Shown one piece after another: positions 51,332 through 60,755 of a stretch of 64,000 nucleotides of DNA. The stretch is from Campylobacter cuniculorum DSM 23162 = LMG 24588. Lineage in GTDB: Bacteria; Campylobacterota; Campylobacteria; Campylobacterales; Campylobacteraceae. The notes under the pieces are model-generated. The model did no database searches. It was given only the letters and a program-made list of their open reading frames with translations, and was not told where the DNA came from. A program made the translations under genes and the position numbers. Every line of letters begins with the position of its first letter. The first letter of the stretch is position 1. The stretch lies in contig NZ_CP020867.1 of the NCBI RefSeq assembly GCF_002104335.1, forward strand, positions 1 through 64,000. The letters run 5' to 3'.

Positions 51332-52177
51332 TTATAATTGTGCATCCGCATGTCTTGCGGCATGACAATTGATATTGATACACACAGGCAATCCTGCAAT
51401 ATGCGTTGGATACACTTCAATATTAACCTTAACCGCTGTTGTTGTTCCGCCTAATCCTTGAGGACCAACGCCGGTTTGATTTGCAAGTTCAACAAGTTCT
51501 CTTTCAAGTTGAGCATATTGAGGGTCTGGATTTTCACTATCTGCACTTCTTACTGCTGCTTGTTTTGCTAAAATTGCACATTTTTCCATCGTTCCGCCTA
51601 TGCCTACACCGACAACCAAAGGAGGACAAGCATTAGGACCAGCTTTTTTAACCGCTTCTAAGAAGACTTGTTTAACGCCTTCAAGCCCATCAGCAGGCAC
51701 GAGCATTTTAAGAATTCCTTTATTCTCACTTCCAAATCCTTTAGGAGCGACCTTGATTTTAATTTTATCGCCCGGGACAATTCTTGTGTGAATTACAGCT
51801 GGAGCGTTGTTTTTAGTGTTTTCTCTGTTATAGACTGGGTCCTTAACAACAGATTTTCTTAAATACCCGCCTACATAGCCCTTAGCAATTCCTTCATTGA
51901 TTGCATCTTCTAAGTATCCATCGACCAAATGCACTTCTTGTCCAACTTCGACAAAAACCACAGTCATACCTGTATCTTGACAGATAGGCATCATCTCTTG
52001 TTTAGCTATCTTTGCGTTTTCTAAGATTTTACCTAAAACATCTCTACCAAGTTCTGATTTTTCAGTTTCTTTGGCTTTTTCAAAAGCCCTTTGCATATCA
52101 TCAGTGACGCGACAGCAAGCCTCAATACAAAGTTTTGCCACAACTTCAGTGATATCTTTACAAGAAATTTCACGCAT
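51332..52177 (-). CDS. Fumarate hydratase class I, alpha subunit (Fe-S hydro-lyase)
   Basis: A 281-residue alpha subunit that binds the catalytic [4Fe-4S] cluster. Candidate cluster cysteines are in MPICQDTGMTVVF, PNACPPLVVGVGIGGT and VCININCHAARH. GPQGLGGTTTAV near the C-terminus is also conserved. AAAGGAAAA stands before the ATG. First gene of the two-gene operon; the beta subunit follows after 84 bp. Role: hydration of fumarate to malate, or the reverse step in anaerobic fumarate production. Confidence 0.88.
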   Translation of the reverse strand: MREISCKDITEVVAKLCIEACCRVTDDMQRAFEKAKETEKSELGRDVLGKILENAKIAKQEMMPICQDTGMTVVFVEVGQEVHLVDGYLEDAINEGIAKGYVGGYLRKSVVKDPVYNRENTKNNAPAVIHTRIVPGDKIKIKVAPKGFGSENKGILKMLVPADGLEGVKQVFLEAVKKAGPNACPPLVVGVGIGGTMEKCAILAKQAAVRSADSENPDPQYAQLERELVELANQTGVGPQGLGGTTTAVKVNIEVYPTHIAGLPVCININCHAARHADAQL

Positions 52178-52481
52178 AAATTTTCCTTTTTATAAAAATT
52201 TTATGTCTGTAACATAATTTTAAAAATTTAAATATTTCTAAAATTACACTACTTTCACTCCTCATTAAAAGAATTTTTAAATTTAAAATCTTAAAAATTC
52301 AATGCCAAACCCTAATATACCTTTAATACTTGATATATTTTAATTCAGTTATTCTAAAATAAAAATCATTAAAAAAGTATTAAAACTATTTTTATGTTTT
52401 GTTTTAATACTTTGCATTTTGAGAGTGAGCGGGAATTTGCACCCACTCTGAATTTCAAAGATTTACAAATGAAGGTGAAGC
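52178..52481. other. 304-bp gap between fumarase and chemoreceptor genes
   Basis: Holds the fumarase promoter region and a small inverted repeat, AGAGTG (52422-52427) with CACTCT (52444-52449), past the chemoreceptor stop, perhaps its terminator, though without a T run. Otherwise A+T-rich with nothing recognised. Confidence 0.4.
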
Positions 52482-54485
52482 TTAAAATTTTTTAGCTTCA
52501 ATTTGTTTTAATATATCTGTAGCATAATCATTAACTTTTAGGGCTATTTCATCACAAGAATTTGCAATTTCCATATTTTTATTCACTTCATTTTGAAGTG
52601 AAATGGCTATTTCATTGACTTGTATGATTTCAGAAGTTTGTTCTTTAATGGATTGACTCATATCGTTGATTCCTTGCACAAGTATATTGACATTTGTTTC
52701 TATTTCGGTTAAAGAATTTTCCGTTCTTTCTGCGAGTTGTCTGACCTCATCAGCCACGACAGCAAATCCCTTTCCATATTCTCTAGCTCGTGCGGCTTCA
52801 ATGGCAGCATTGAGGGCTAAAAGATTTGTCTGTTCGGCTATATCTCTTATCACTCCTATAACATTTTTAATGTCTTTAGCTTGAATGGTGACTTGTGAAG
52901 TTCTGCTTGAAACCTCATTCATAGAATTTGTGATTTGTTCTATAAATTGTGCAGATGTTTTTATAGAATCAACTTGAATTTCAAGGCTTCTTTTTATATC
53001 TCTTACACGATTTTCAAGGTCTTGAGAATGGTCTTTTAAAGAATGAGATAAATCACTAGAATCTTTAAGCATATTTGAGATATAAATTCCAAGTCCATTA
53101 ATATCTGTTAAAATGTTAGCAAAAGCCCCCTGTGCTTCATCAGCATTAGCCTTTTGAGTGAAATCATCATTTTCATAAATTTGTAAAATTTTAGTGATGG
53201 TTTCAAAAGAAGATTTCATATTTAAAATCGCTTTTAATATGCCTATTTTTAACTCTTTTAATCTTGCATTAGCGGGGTCTTTGGAGATTAAAACTGAAAA
53301 ATCTCCTTGAGAAACTTGTTCTAAAGCCTTAATGAGTTCTTTGACGCATTCTTTATCTTTATCTAAATTTCTTTTAGATGAAATAATGTTTTCATTAAGT
53401 TTTTCACTGATTTCTTCAAATTCATCTCCTGTATTGATTGCTTTTAAATCATCAATTTGTTTTGTTTTGCCATTGAGATAATCAAAAAAGTTAAAAATTT
53501 CATCTCTAATAATTCTTAAAGGAGAAAGAAGTTTTCGCATTAAAATATTGACTATAATGATTAAAATAACTCCAAAAACAACAATAGAAATGATAAAATT
53601 TTGAATAGAATTTTGAGTTCCTCCATAAATGCTTGATGTATCATCTAAAAGACAAATTTTCCAGTTTGTAAAATGATTGATACGACAAACCGCCATTTTG
53701 TTATCAATTTGTGTGAAATTTTGTAATTTATCTATATTTTCAACACTTAAAAGTAATTTAGAAAGTTCGGTTTCTTGAAAAATATCTTTATCGTTTGGAG
53801 AAATTACTATCTTGCCTTTAGAATCAATAACAAATAAAGAATAAGAACTACTAAAAATGCCAGAAACAAACTCATTCAAAGCTTTTAAAGTAAAATCTCC
53901 ACCTACAACTCCTTGAAATTTGTTATCAATAATCACAGGAGAGCTAAAACCAAAAACGGGAATTTTTTTATAATTTTGCAACCAAATATCACTCAAAACC
54001 ATATCTTTATTACTTGATTTTGCTATTTTATACCAAGCTCTTTGTCTTGGGTCATAACCTGAAGAAATCAAACTATGGTTGCCATTGCTTCGAAATTGCT
54101 TACCACTTGTTTCTACCCCAAAATACACAAGATTAAAATTACCAAGTCTTTCACCATTTGCCAAAGCACTCGAAATTTGTGTATCATCGTTGAAATTTTT
54201 AGAGATAAATTGACTGAGTTCAATGATAATCCTTTGTTTTTCTTTGACATAAGAATCAAGAGCTAAAGATGCAAGATTAAGCATATGTCCATAATCTCCA
54301 AATTTTTGCTGAAGTTCATTTTTTTGAATATTATAATATCTTAAAATTCCAAAAATAATAAATCCTATGACACACACCAAACTAATCGCTATGGTCATTT
54401 TTGTATTGAGTTTCATACCCCCCCCCCCCCCCCGTCTTTGGATATTTATTATTTTTTTATTATTTATTGTTTTATCAAAATTCAT
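52482..54485 (-). CDS. Chemoreceptor (Tlp) with dCache sensor and G16 tract in its 5' end
   Basis: A 667-residue methyl-accepting chemotaxis protein. After a 23-residue leader (ending RRGGGGG) comes MKLNTKM and a first membrane helix. A periplasmic dCache_1 sensor follows with [15 protein letters not shown] and [14 protein letters not shown], a pattern seen in amino-acid-binding dCache domains. After a second helix, HAMP and signalling domains follow ([37 protein letters not shown]). The upstream ATG 54485 has an excellent AAGGAG site 6 nt away, so translation should pass through the G tract. In the present length (16 G) the frame is open. A second possible start is the ATG at 54416 just after the tract. 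Ligand unknown. Confidence 0.9.
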   Translation of the reverse strand: MNFDKTINNKKIINIQRRGGGGGMKLNTKMTIAISLVCVIGFIIFGILRYYNIQKNELQQKFGDYGHMLNLASLALDSYVKEKQRIIIELSQFISKNFNDDTQISSALANGERLGNFNLVYFGVETSGKQFRSNGNHSLISSGYDPRQRAWYKIAKSSNKDMVLSDIWLQNYKKIPVFGFSSPVIIDNKFQGVVGGDFTLKALNEFVSGIFSSSYSLFVIDSKGKIVISPNDKDIFQETELSKLLLSVENIDKLQNFTQIDNKMAVCRINHFTNWKICLLDDTSSIYGGTQNSIQNFIISIVVFGVILIIIVNILMRKLLSPLRIIRDEIFNFFDYLNGKTKQIDDLKAINTGDEFEEISEKLNENIISSKRNLDKDKECVKELIKALEQVSQGDFSVLISKDPANARLKELKIGILKAILNMKSSFETITKILQIYENDDFTQKANADEAQGAFANILTDINGLGIYISNMLKDSSDLSHSLKDHSQDLENRVRDIKRSLEIQVDSIKTSAQFIEQITNSMNEVSSRTSQVTIQAKDIKNVIGVIRDIAEQTNLLALNAAIEAARAREYGKGFAVVADEVRQLAERTENSLTEIETNVNILVQGINDMSQSIKEQTSEIIQVNEIAISLQNEVNKNMEIANSCDEIALKVNDYATDILKQIEAKKF
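54418..54433 (-). repeat. G16 homopolymer, likely phase-variable
   Basis: Sixteen consecutive G on the coding strand lie between codon 18 and the internal ATG of the chemoreceptor gene. With 16 G the frame is open. With 15 it would hit TGA overlapping the internal ATG (ATGA). With 17 it would hit TAG after about 11 codons. Confidence 0.85.
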
Positions 54486-55032
54486 TATATCTCCTTATTT
54501 TATCTAAGATTTAATTTAGTATATAATTATTATATTTTATATATTAATTTATACTTTATATGTTGTAATATATTAAATTTTTATAGAAATAATTACTTAA
54601 AGTAACATTTTTATTGATTTTTAAATTGCAAATTTTTGTTAAAATTTAAATGAGAATTTTTATATAGAAAATATGAAACATTTTGTAGTTTTTAAAGAAA
54701 ATTATAATTTCATTATTAGTATGTTTAATTTTTAAAAGATTGATTTTTATAAAGATAAAATGAAAAATTTATATTTTTCAATTCTAGCGTTCTACAAAAT
54801 TTTTATACTAAAAAGATTTTTCAATATTTCAAAGGAATGAATTTTTAGAAATTAAATTTTTTAATGATATTTTTACTCCATAACAGAAAGCAAAAATGTT
54901 ATGATTAATGATTATACAGCGTTTATCAATGATGGCTGTATAAAAAATAAATTTTTGCAGAGAATTTGAAATGTTTATAAGTCCAAATGCATTTTGATTG
55001 CCATTTCTTTTAAAAGCAAAATTTTAACTCCT
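54486..55032. other. 547-bp A+T-rich gap upstream of the chemoreceptor gene
   Basis: Contains the chemoreceptor promoter region and, nearer ctsF, an inverted repeat TATACAGC (54913-54920) with GCTGTATA (54935-54942), 14-base loop. A 22-codon frame (54901 on, plus strand) spans the hairpin but has no good ribosome site. The hairpin may end the cts operon. No other feature seen. Confidence 0.4.
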
Positions 55033-56220
55033 TTAAAATTTCACACCAGAACCAAGCTCCCACAAAGGCAAAAAAATTCCCAAAGCCAAAAATAAAACCA
55101 AAATTCCAACCACTAAGGTCATTAAAGGTTCAAGCAGGGCTAAAAATTTATCCATAAAATCCTCTTGTTTTCTCTCATAAAAATTTGCAATTTCATTGCT
55201 TAAAAGCTCTAATTTTGCACTTTTCATTGCAACATTGAGCATAGAAATCACCACAGAATCAAAAATTTTTACCTTTTCGAAAGCCACACTCAAATCAATT
55301 CCTTGCGACAAAGAATTTTCAATATCTTTAAATTTTGAAAACAAAGCCCTGTTTTTAATACTGCTGTATGCAATTTTGAAAGCCTTAGAAGTTGGAATTC
55401 CGCTTTTTAAAAGCAAAGAAAAAATGATAAAGAAATAATAATTTTGATTGCAAAGCATAAAATGAGACAATAAAGGCGTTTTAAACACCAAAAAATCGCA
55501 GATAGAAGCAAAATGATTTGATTTTTTATAAAGAAAAAACAAATTGAGCAAAACACAGAGAAAAAATACTGCTAAAAAAAGATAGTATTTGTTTAAAAAT
55601 TCATAAATTCCTAGTAAAATTCGCGTCATCAAAGGCAAATCAACCCCCAAATTTTCAAATAAATTTTCAAATTCACCAACAACAAAAAACATTAAAAATA
55701 AAAATGCTCCACAAACGCTTAAAAACACTATCAAAGGGTATCTTATAGCCTTTTTGACTCGTTTTTGATTTTGCAGACTTTTTTCTCTAAGCTCAGCAAT
55801 TTGCATAAAAATTTTGCTAAGTTTTCCTGTATTTTCGGCCATTTTAATGAGGGCAAGTTCGCCTGAATTGAGAGCGAGATAGGGAGTTTCAAAGGCTTTG
55901 CTTAAATTTTGTCCGAGATTTAAATTTTCATTGATTTGAGCTATGATTTTATCAAAATTTTTGTGATTTTTTGACAATTCTTTTAAGGCTTCTTTGATAC
56001 TCAAACCCACTCCGCTAAGCAGACTAAGCTCTTTAAAAAATAAAATAAAATTTTGACCTGAAATTTTAGTTTTAAAAAAAGGTTTTTTGACTTCTTTAAG
56101 GCTTAAAATTTGAAGATTTTCTTTTAGGGCTAAATTTTGTGCGACATTTAAATTCGAAGCCTTAATAAGCTTTTTGGCTTTAAGTCCTTTTTGTATGAAT
56201 TCAAGTTCATAAATTTTCAA
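55033..56220 (-). CDS. ctsF: Transformation system inner-membrane protein CtsF (GspF/PilC-like)
   Basis: CtsF is the polytopic platform protein of the DNA-uptake apparatus. The 395-residue protein has two GspF domains (about residues 65-190 and 265-385), each with hydrophobic helices (YPLIVFLSVCGAFLFLMFF; LLEPLMTLVVGILVLFLAL) and an internal repeat of the ELALIKMAENTGKLSKIF type. It overlaps ctsE by 4 nt and is the last gene of the operon, matching Cj1470c. Confidence 0.92.
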   Translation of the reverse strand: MKIYELEFIQKGLKAKKLIKASNLNVAQNLALKENLQILSLKEVKKPFFKTKISGQNFILFFKELSLLSGVGLSIKEALKELSKNHKNFDKIIAQINENLNLGQNLSKAFETPYLALNSGELALIKMAENTGKLSKIFMQIAELREKSLQNQKRVKKAIRYPLIVFLSVCGAFLFLMFFVVGEFENLFENLGVDLPLMTRILLGIYEFLNKYYLFLAVFFLCVLLNLFFLYKKSNHFASICDFLVFKTPLLSHFMLCNQNYYFFIIFSLLLKSGIPTSKAFKIAYSSIKNRALFSKFKDIENSLSQGIDLSVAFEKVKIFDSVVISMLNVAMKSAKLELLSNEIANFYERKQEDFMDKFLALLEPLMTLVVGILVLFLALGIFLPLWELGSGVKF

Positions 56221-57827
56221 TCCAACACCCTTTGAAGCTCTTCAATGCTTGTTAATCCTTCCTTAGCCTTTTGCAAACCGCATTCTAACATAGTTTGAAA
56301 GCCTTGTTTTCTAGCGTATTCTAAAATCCTTTTTTTGCCTACATTTTCACGGATAAGCTCTTTTAAATTCTCATCAATCACTAAAAATTCTGCCACCAAA
56401 TCCCTACCCGAATAACCGCTATAATTGCAATGCTCACAGCCCCTACTTTCATAGAATTGTCCCTGAAATAAAGTGTATTTTTTCTCACTTTTTCTTTTGC
56501 AAAAAATGCAGAGTTTTCTTACAAGTCTTTGAGCCACAATTAAACTCAAAGCCTGTGCGATAAGATAAGGTTTTGCTTTCATATCCAAAAGTCTGTCTAT
56601 TGTGCTGATGCTATCATTTGTATGCAAAGTGCTTAAAAGCAAATGTCCTGTAAGAGAGGATTTGATGGCTATATCAAGGCTTTGCTCATCGCGAATTTCA
56701 CCAATCATTATAATATCCGGATCCTGTCTTAAAATGGCTCTTAAAGCATTGTTAAATTCTAATCCCGCTTTAGGATTGAGTAAAATTTGTTGTATCCCTT
56801 GCATTTTGTATTCTATAGGATCCTCCGCTGTGATAATCTTTTTCTTTATCGATTTTAAGGCATTTAAACACGCATACAAGGTGGTACTTTTGCCACTTCC
56901 TGTTGCCCCTGTGATTAAAATCATACCATAAGAGGAAGAAATAGCCTTTTGAAGTGCTTTTAAATGAGAATCTAAGAAATTTAAATTCTTAAGCTCTAAA
57001 AATTTCTCATCATGTTTAAGTATCCTTAAAACAACGCTTTCCCCGTAGATTAAAGGCAGGGTGGAAACTCTAAAATCATAATTTTGATTTTCTAGTTTTA
57101 GCTCAAAATTTCCATCTTGAGCCTTGCGTTGCTCGGCTACATTTAAATGGGTTAAAAATTTGATGTGAAAAACTAAGGCTTGATAAATTTCTTTTTCTAA
57201 AATACAAAAAAATTGAAGTTCTCCATCGACTCTAAATCTTATCAAAGCGTCATTTTTTCTTGATTCTATGTGAATATCACTTGAATTTAAATTCAAAGCT
57301 TCTTTAAGGATAAAATCAAAAATTTTGCTGACTGAACTTTGATTTTCTTGTTTGAAATTATCCTCCCATTCCTCCTTAAGTTGAAAGCTTAAATTTTTAA
57401 GCTCCTCTTTGATGCGCAGACGATTTAATGCTTTAGAAATTTTAAAACAATCACTTATAACAGCTTTGACAAATTTATCTCTAAAAAGGCTTTGTATTCT
57501 CTCTAAAAGCTCTAAAGAAAAAGGTTTAGCTCTTGCAATATAGACATTTTCTTCATCGGTTTTTATCGGCAGAATTTTAAATTCCAAGAGCAAATTTAAA
57601 GGTAATTTGAAATTTTCATCATAATTTTCAAAACTTAGAAATTCCATTTTATAGTATTTTGCTAAGGTTTTTAAAAATTCCTCACTCTCTAAACCTAATT
57701 TTAAATAAAGCTCATCTAAACTAAGCTTGTCTTTAAGATACAAATCAAATAAAAACTCTTGACATTTTACATCCTTAAAATCAAAATTTCCACCACTAAA
57801 ACCAAGTTTGGATAAAAATTCTCTCAT
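56217..57827 (-). CDS. ctsE: Transformation system ATPase CtsE (GspE/PilB-like)
   Basis: A 536-residue secretion-type ATPase that powers assembly of the uptake apparatus. Walker A is MILITGATGSGKSTTLYA; Walker B/Asp and His boxes follow (AILRQDPDIIMIGEIRDEQS and LTGHLLLSTLHTNDS). A zinc-finger pair CIFCKR...CEHCNYSG is in the C-terminal part, typical of PilB/GspE. An N-terminal GspE/MshEN domain precedes. Overlaps ctsX and ctsF by 4 nt each; matches Cj1471c. Confidence 0.94.
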   Translation of the reverse strand: MREFLSKLGFSGGNFDFKDVKCQEFLFDLYLKDKLSLDELYLKLGLESEEFLKTLAKYYKMEFLSFENYDENFKLPLNLLLEFKILPIKTDEENVYIARAKPFSLELLERIQSLFRDKFVKAVISDCFKISKALNRLRIKEELKNLSFQLKEEWEDNFKQENQSSVSKIFDFILKEALNLNSSDIHIESRKNDALIRFRVDGELQFFCILEKEIYQALVFHIKFLTHLNVAEQRKAQDGNFELKLENQNYDFRVSTLPLIYGESVVLRILKHDEKFLELKNLNFLDSHLKALQKAISSSYGMILITGATGSGKSTTLYACLNALKSIKKKIITAEDPIEYKMQGIQQILLNPKAGLEFNNALRAILRQDPDIIMIGEIRDEQSLDIAIKSSLTGHLLLSTLHTNDSISTIDRLLDMKAKPYLIAQALSLIVAQRLVRKLCIFCKRKSEKKYTLFQGQFYESRGCEHCNYSGYSGRDLVAEFLVIDENLKELIRENVGKKRILEYARKQGFQTMLECGLQKAKEGLTSIEELQRVLD

Positions 57828-58414
57828 CCCTCTTTATCCTCTAAAAATCCATAATATTCTTCCCAAAATTGCATTGCTTGCTCGGCTTCTTGTATCTCAC
57901 CCAAAGCCTCTTTAGCCTTAGCAAATAAAAACCACGATTCTTTTAAGCTTTTATCCAACTCATTTGCCTTTAATGCCCAAAAAACAGATTTTTTATAATC
58001 TTTATTTTCATAATACATTTTAGACATAAACAAAGCCTTTTCATAACTCGGATTTTCATAAAAAGCCTTTTTTAAAAGCCCTATATTTAAGGAGATTGAA
58101 GTGATTTGAATTTTATTTAATGATTTTAGCTCCTCTTCATTTTGTTTTAAAGTTTCTAATTCTTTTTTCATTTTTTCTTTAGAAATTTTATTTTTTTCTT
58201 GTGCGATTTTAAGGTCTTCTAACTTCTTTTCTAAACTCTTCTTTTCTTCTAAAGCCTTTGCAAAAAGTTGCTTTTTTCTTTCATAAAAATCAAAGCCAAA
58301 ATAAGCTCCTGATAAAATAAAAAACAAACAAATTCCTAAAAATAAAGCTTTCACACGTTTTTTTATCAAATATTTTTGATAATTTAATTCTAATTCTCTC
58401 ACCCGCTCTTGCAT
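57824..58414 (-). CDS. ctsX: Transformation system membrane protein CtsX
   Basis: A 196-residue protein with one membrane helix (about residues 23-43, ALFLGICLFFILSGAYFGF), then a long Lys/Glu coiled coil (about 50-105) and a TPR-like C-terminal part (YEKALFMSKMYYENKDYKKS). Matches Cj1472c (CtsX), needed for transformation in C. jejuni and reported to interact with CtsP. Position between ctsP and ctsE supports the call. Confidence 0.88.
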   Translation of the reverse strand: MQERVRELELNYQKYLIKKRVKALFLGICLFFILSGAYFGFDFYERKKQLFAKALEEKKSLEKKLEDLKIAQEKNKISKEKMKKELETLKQNEEELKSLNKIQITSISLNIGLLKKAFYENPSYEKALFMSKMYYENKDYKKSVFWALKANELDKSLKESWFLFAKAKEALGEIQEAEQAMQFWEEYYGFLEDKEG

Positions 58415-58416
58415 TT

Positions 58417-59031
58417 TTATCCTAACAAAGCATTTTCAAAAGCACTTAAATTTAAAATATATTTTACACTTTTTTGCCCCTTGTAAAAGCTGTGAAGCTC
58501 TTTAAAACTCTTAAGCATTTTGTCGATATTTCTTAGATTTCCTTGATAAATTTTATAAATTAATTTCAATTCTTTTGGAAAAAAATCAAGCCCATGTTTA
58601 ATTTTTATATAATCCTTAAGCTCCCCAAAGTCCAAATTCTTAAGTTTAAATTCTGCTTGAAAGCGGCTTTTAAAATGCTCCTTGTTAAAGATTTTAGGTT
58701 TTTTATGAGAACTTAAAACAAAACTTAAGTCATCACTATAAATTCTTATGCTTTCAAGAGTTCTTTCATCATACATTCCCACTTCATCGAGTAAAACAAT
58801 AGGTTTGCTTTCACTTTGTAAAACGGGCTCTATAAAATTTTGAAATTCTTTTTGATTTTTAAAAATTTGAGTCTTATGCAAGGCTTTAAATTCCTTGCAA
58901 AGCTGTCTAAGAAGTGCGGTTTTACCACTTCCACTTTGACCTAAAAGCAAAATGAAACTCTTTTGCTTTAAAAGCTCTTTAATCCTTGATAAAACCCTTT
59001 CTTGACTTTGTATGCTTACAAATTCACTCAT
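58417..59031 (-). CDS. ctsP: Transformation system NTP-binding protein CtsP
   Basis: A 204-residue cytoplasmic ATPase-like protein with Walker A LLGQSGSGKTALLRQL near residue 35 and a Walker B-like IVLLDEVGMYDE near 100. AAA-type, related to ExeA/MshM-like proteins. Matches Cj1473c (CtsP). Overlaps the ctsD stop by 8 nt and lies 2 nt before ctsX. Confidence 0.9.
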   Translation of the reverse strand: MSEFVSIQSQERVLSRIKELLKQKSFILLLGQSGSGKTALLRQLCKEFKALHKTQIFKNQKEFQNFIEPVLQSESKPIVLLDEVGMYDERTLESIRIYSDDLSFVLSSHKKPKIFNKEHFKSRFQAEFKLKNLDFGELKDYIKIKHGLDFFPKELKLIYKIYQGNLRNIDKMLKSFKELHSFYKGQKSVKYILNLSAFENALLG

Positions 59032-60439
59032 AATATCTAAATCCTAAATCCTTAAGAGAGGGAGTATTTTTGATATTATCAATAATGCTTGGAGTGATGA
59101 TAAAAACAATTTCAGTTGCTTGAGATAATTCATTTGAGCCTTTGAAAAATAAGCCAAGAAGCGGAATTTTAGACAAGAAATTCACAGAAGAATCGTCTTG
59201 AGTTTGGTTATGAGAGATGAGACCTCCTAAGATTAGAGTTTGGTTGTTTTCAACCTGCACGACGGTGGAAAGCTTTTTTTGTATGGTATCTGGTGCTATA
59301 GTGCGAGGCTCTTTTTGTTTGACATTGTCTTCGGGATATTTAAAATCACTCAAACTAGGATTAATTCTTAGCATAATTTTATCATCATCCGAAATTTCAG
59401 GCAGGATATTGAGTAAAATTCCTATGAAAATAGAATAATTATTAAAACTTTCGCTCACTGTTGAGCCGTTTTCAGTGCCTTTAGAACTTTCTTTGATTTG
59501 ATAGTTGATTGTATCTCCAACAGAAATAATGGCTTGTTGGTTATTCAGTGCCATAAGCTTAGGATTAGATAAAACCTTAGTTTTTCCACTTTGTGAAAGA
59601 AAATTAAGAACAGAATCAAAATTTAAATCCGCCCTTAAGCCTAGATTTTTTACAAAACCTTGTCCGCTTTGAAGTTGAATGAAAGAACCACTTCCGTCTG
59701 AATTTGTAGAATTTAAACCTAAGTTAAAATTTTGCCAATTAATCCCACTAGAATGCTTTTTATTTAAAGATACCGCGATAATACTCACATCGATAATGGC
59801 TTGTTTTTTAAGTCTGTATTCAAGTTTTTGGAGATAGTTTTTAACTTTTTGAAGTTGAGAATTTGTGCCTATTATTGTGATGATACCTGCATTTGGATTG
59901 ATGATGGCTTTACTTTCATAACCCTTTGTGGAGATTAAAAGAGCATTGATTTCATTTTCTATATTTTGCCAAAAATCGAATTTTTCCATACTCTTAATCA
60001 TATTATCCTCTATATCTTCGTTTTGACTGAATTCATTTTGCTTAGGTTTTGCATCGACTGAAGCCTTTGTGATGCTTTGTCCTTCACGTACTGAAGTGAT
60101 ATAGCTGATTTTAAAAATCTTTGTTTGAAGGGCTGAAATTTTAAGAACCTTGCCATCAAATTCATAGCCAAGGTCATTTTCTGTGATAAAAAGCTTAAAA
60201 ATTTCATCAAGATTCATTTGGTGGATATGGATATTGTTTTGATTTGTTAAAAGTTTTTCTCTAGCAAATTCGTCCTTGATGACTATGCTAAAAGAGCAAT
60301 AATTCGCCAATTCTCCTAAGCTTTCTTCTATGCTTAAATTTTCGTTGATATTAATATTAAAAAGCTTTTTTTGACAATCTTCTATGCCATAAAGAAAAAT
60401 CGTAAAAAAACAAAGCTTAATCAATATAAATTTTATCAT
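59024..60439 (-). CDS. ctsD: Outer-membrane secretin CtsD
   Basis: CtsD is the multimeric outer-membrane pore for DNA uptake. The 471-residue product has a signal peptide (FILIKLCFFTIFLYGIEDC), N-terminal secretin domains and the C-terminal secretin core: GKTKVLSNPKLMALNNQQA, then VVQVENNQTLILGGLISHNQ and IPLLGLFFKGSNELSQATEI. Matches Cj1474c. Overlaps ctsR by 23 nt. Confidence 0.93.
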   Translation of the reverse strand: MIKFILIKLCFFTIFLYGIEDCQKKLFNININENLSIEESLGELANYCSFSIVIKDEFAREKLLTNQNNIHIHQMNLDEIFKLFITENDLGYEFDGKVLKISALQTKIFKISYITSVREGQSITKASVDAKPKQNEFSQNEDIEDNMIKSMEKFDFWQNIENEINALLISTKGYESKAIINPNAGIITIIGTNSQLQKVKNYLQKLEYRLKKQAIIDVSIIAVSLNKKHSSGINWQNFNLGLNSTNSDGSGSFIQLQSGQGFVKNLGLRADLNFDSVLNFLSQSGKTKVLSNPKLMALNNQQAIISVGDTINYQIKESSKGTENGSTVSESFNNYSIFIGILLNILPEISDDDKIMLRINPSLSDFKYPEDNVKQKEPRTIAPDTIQKKLSTVVQVENNQTLILGGLISHNQTQDDSSVNFLSKIPLLGLFFKGSNELSQATEIVFIITPSIIDNIKNTPSLKDLGFRYYE

Positions 60440-60752
60440 TTGACTTCAATTTTAAAGGAATGATAATGTTATCATATTCAAGTATAATTTGCTTTGATTC
60501 TATGGATTTAATCTGTGCTTGATTGATCCAATCATCTTGTTGATACCAAGCATTATTAATCTTGACTTTATCTGGAAAAATCGCTTGAATTTTAAGTGTG
60601 TAAATTTGCTCTAAGTGAGGATTAGAAAAAGGGTTATGAAGCTTTGAAAACTCTATATCAAACCTTTTTTCTAAATGCGAAAAATATTCTTTAAAATCAC
60701 TTTGTGCGTTCAAAATACCAAAGCATAAAAACGCACAAAGAATTTTTTTCAA
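60417..60752 (-). CDS. ctsR: Transformation system protein CtsR
   Basis: A 111-residue periplasmic protein with a signal peptide (KKILCAFLCFGILNAQS). The mature part contains LKIQAIFPDKVKINNAWYQ and IESKQIILEYDNIIIPLKL, resembling pilot or PilP-like beta proteins that serve secretins. Matches Cj1475c (CtsR). First cts gene after por, from which it is separated by 3 nt, so it is likely co-transcribed with por. Confidence 0.85.
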   Translation of the reverse strand: MKKILCAFLCFGILNAQSDFKEYFSHLEKRFDIEFSKLHNPFSNPHLEQIYTLKIQAIFPDKVKINNAWYQQDDWINQAQIKSIESKQIILEYDNIIIPLKLKSNDKIYID

Positions 60753-60755
60753 AAT

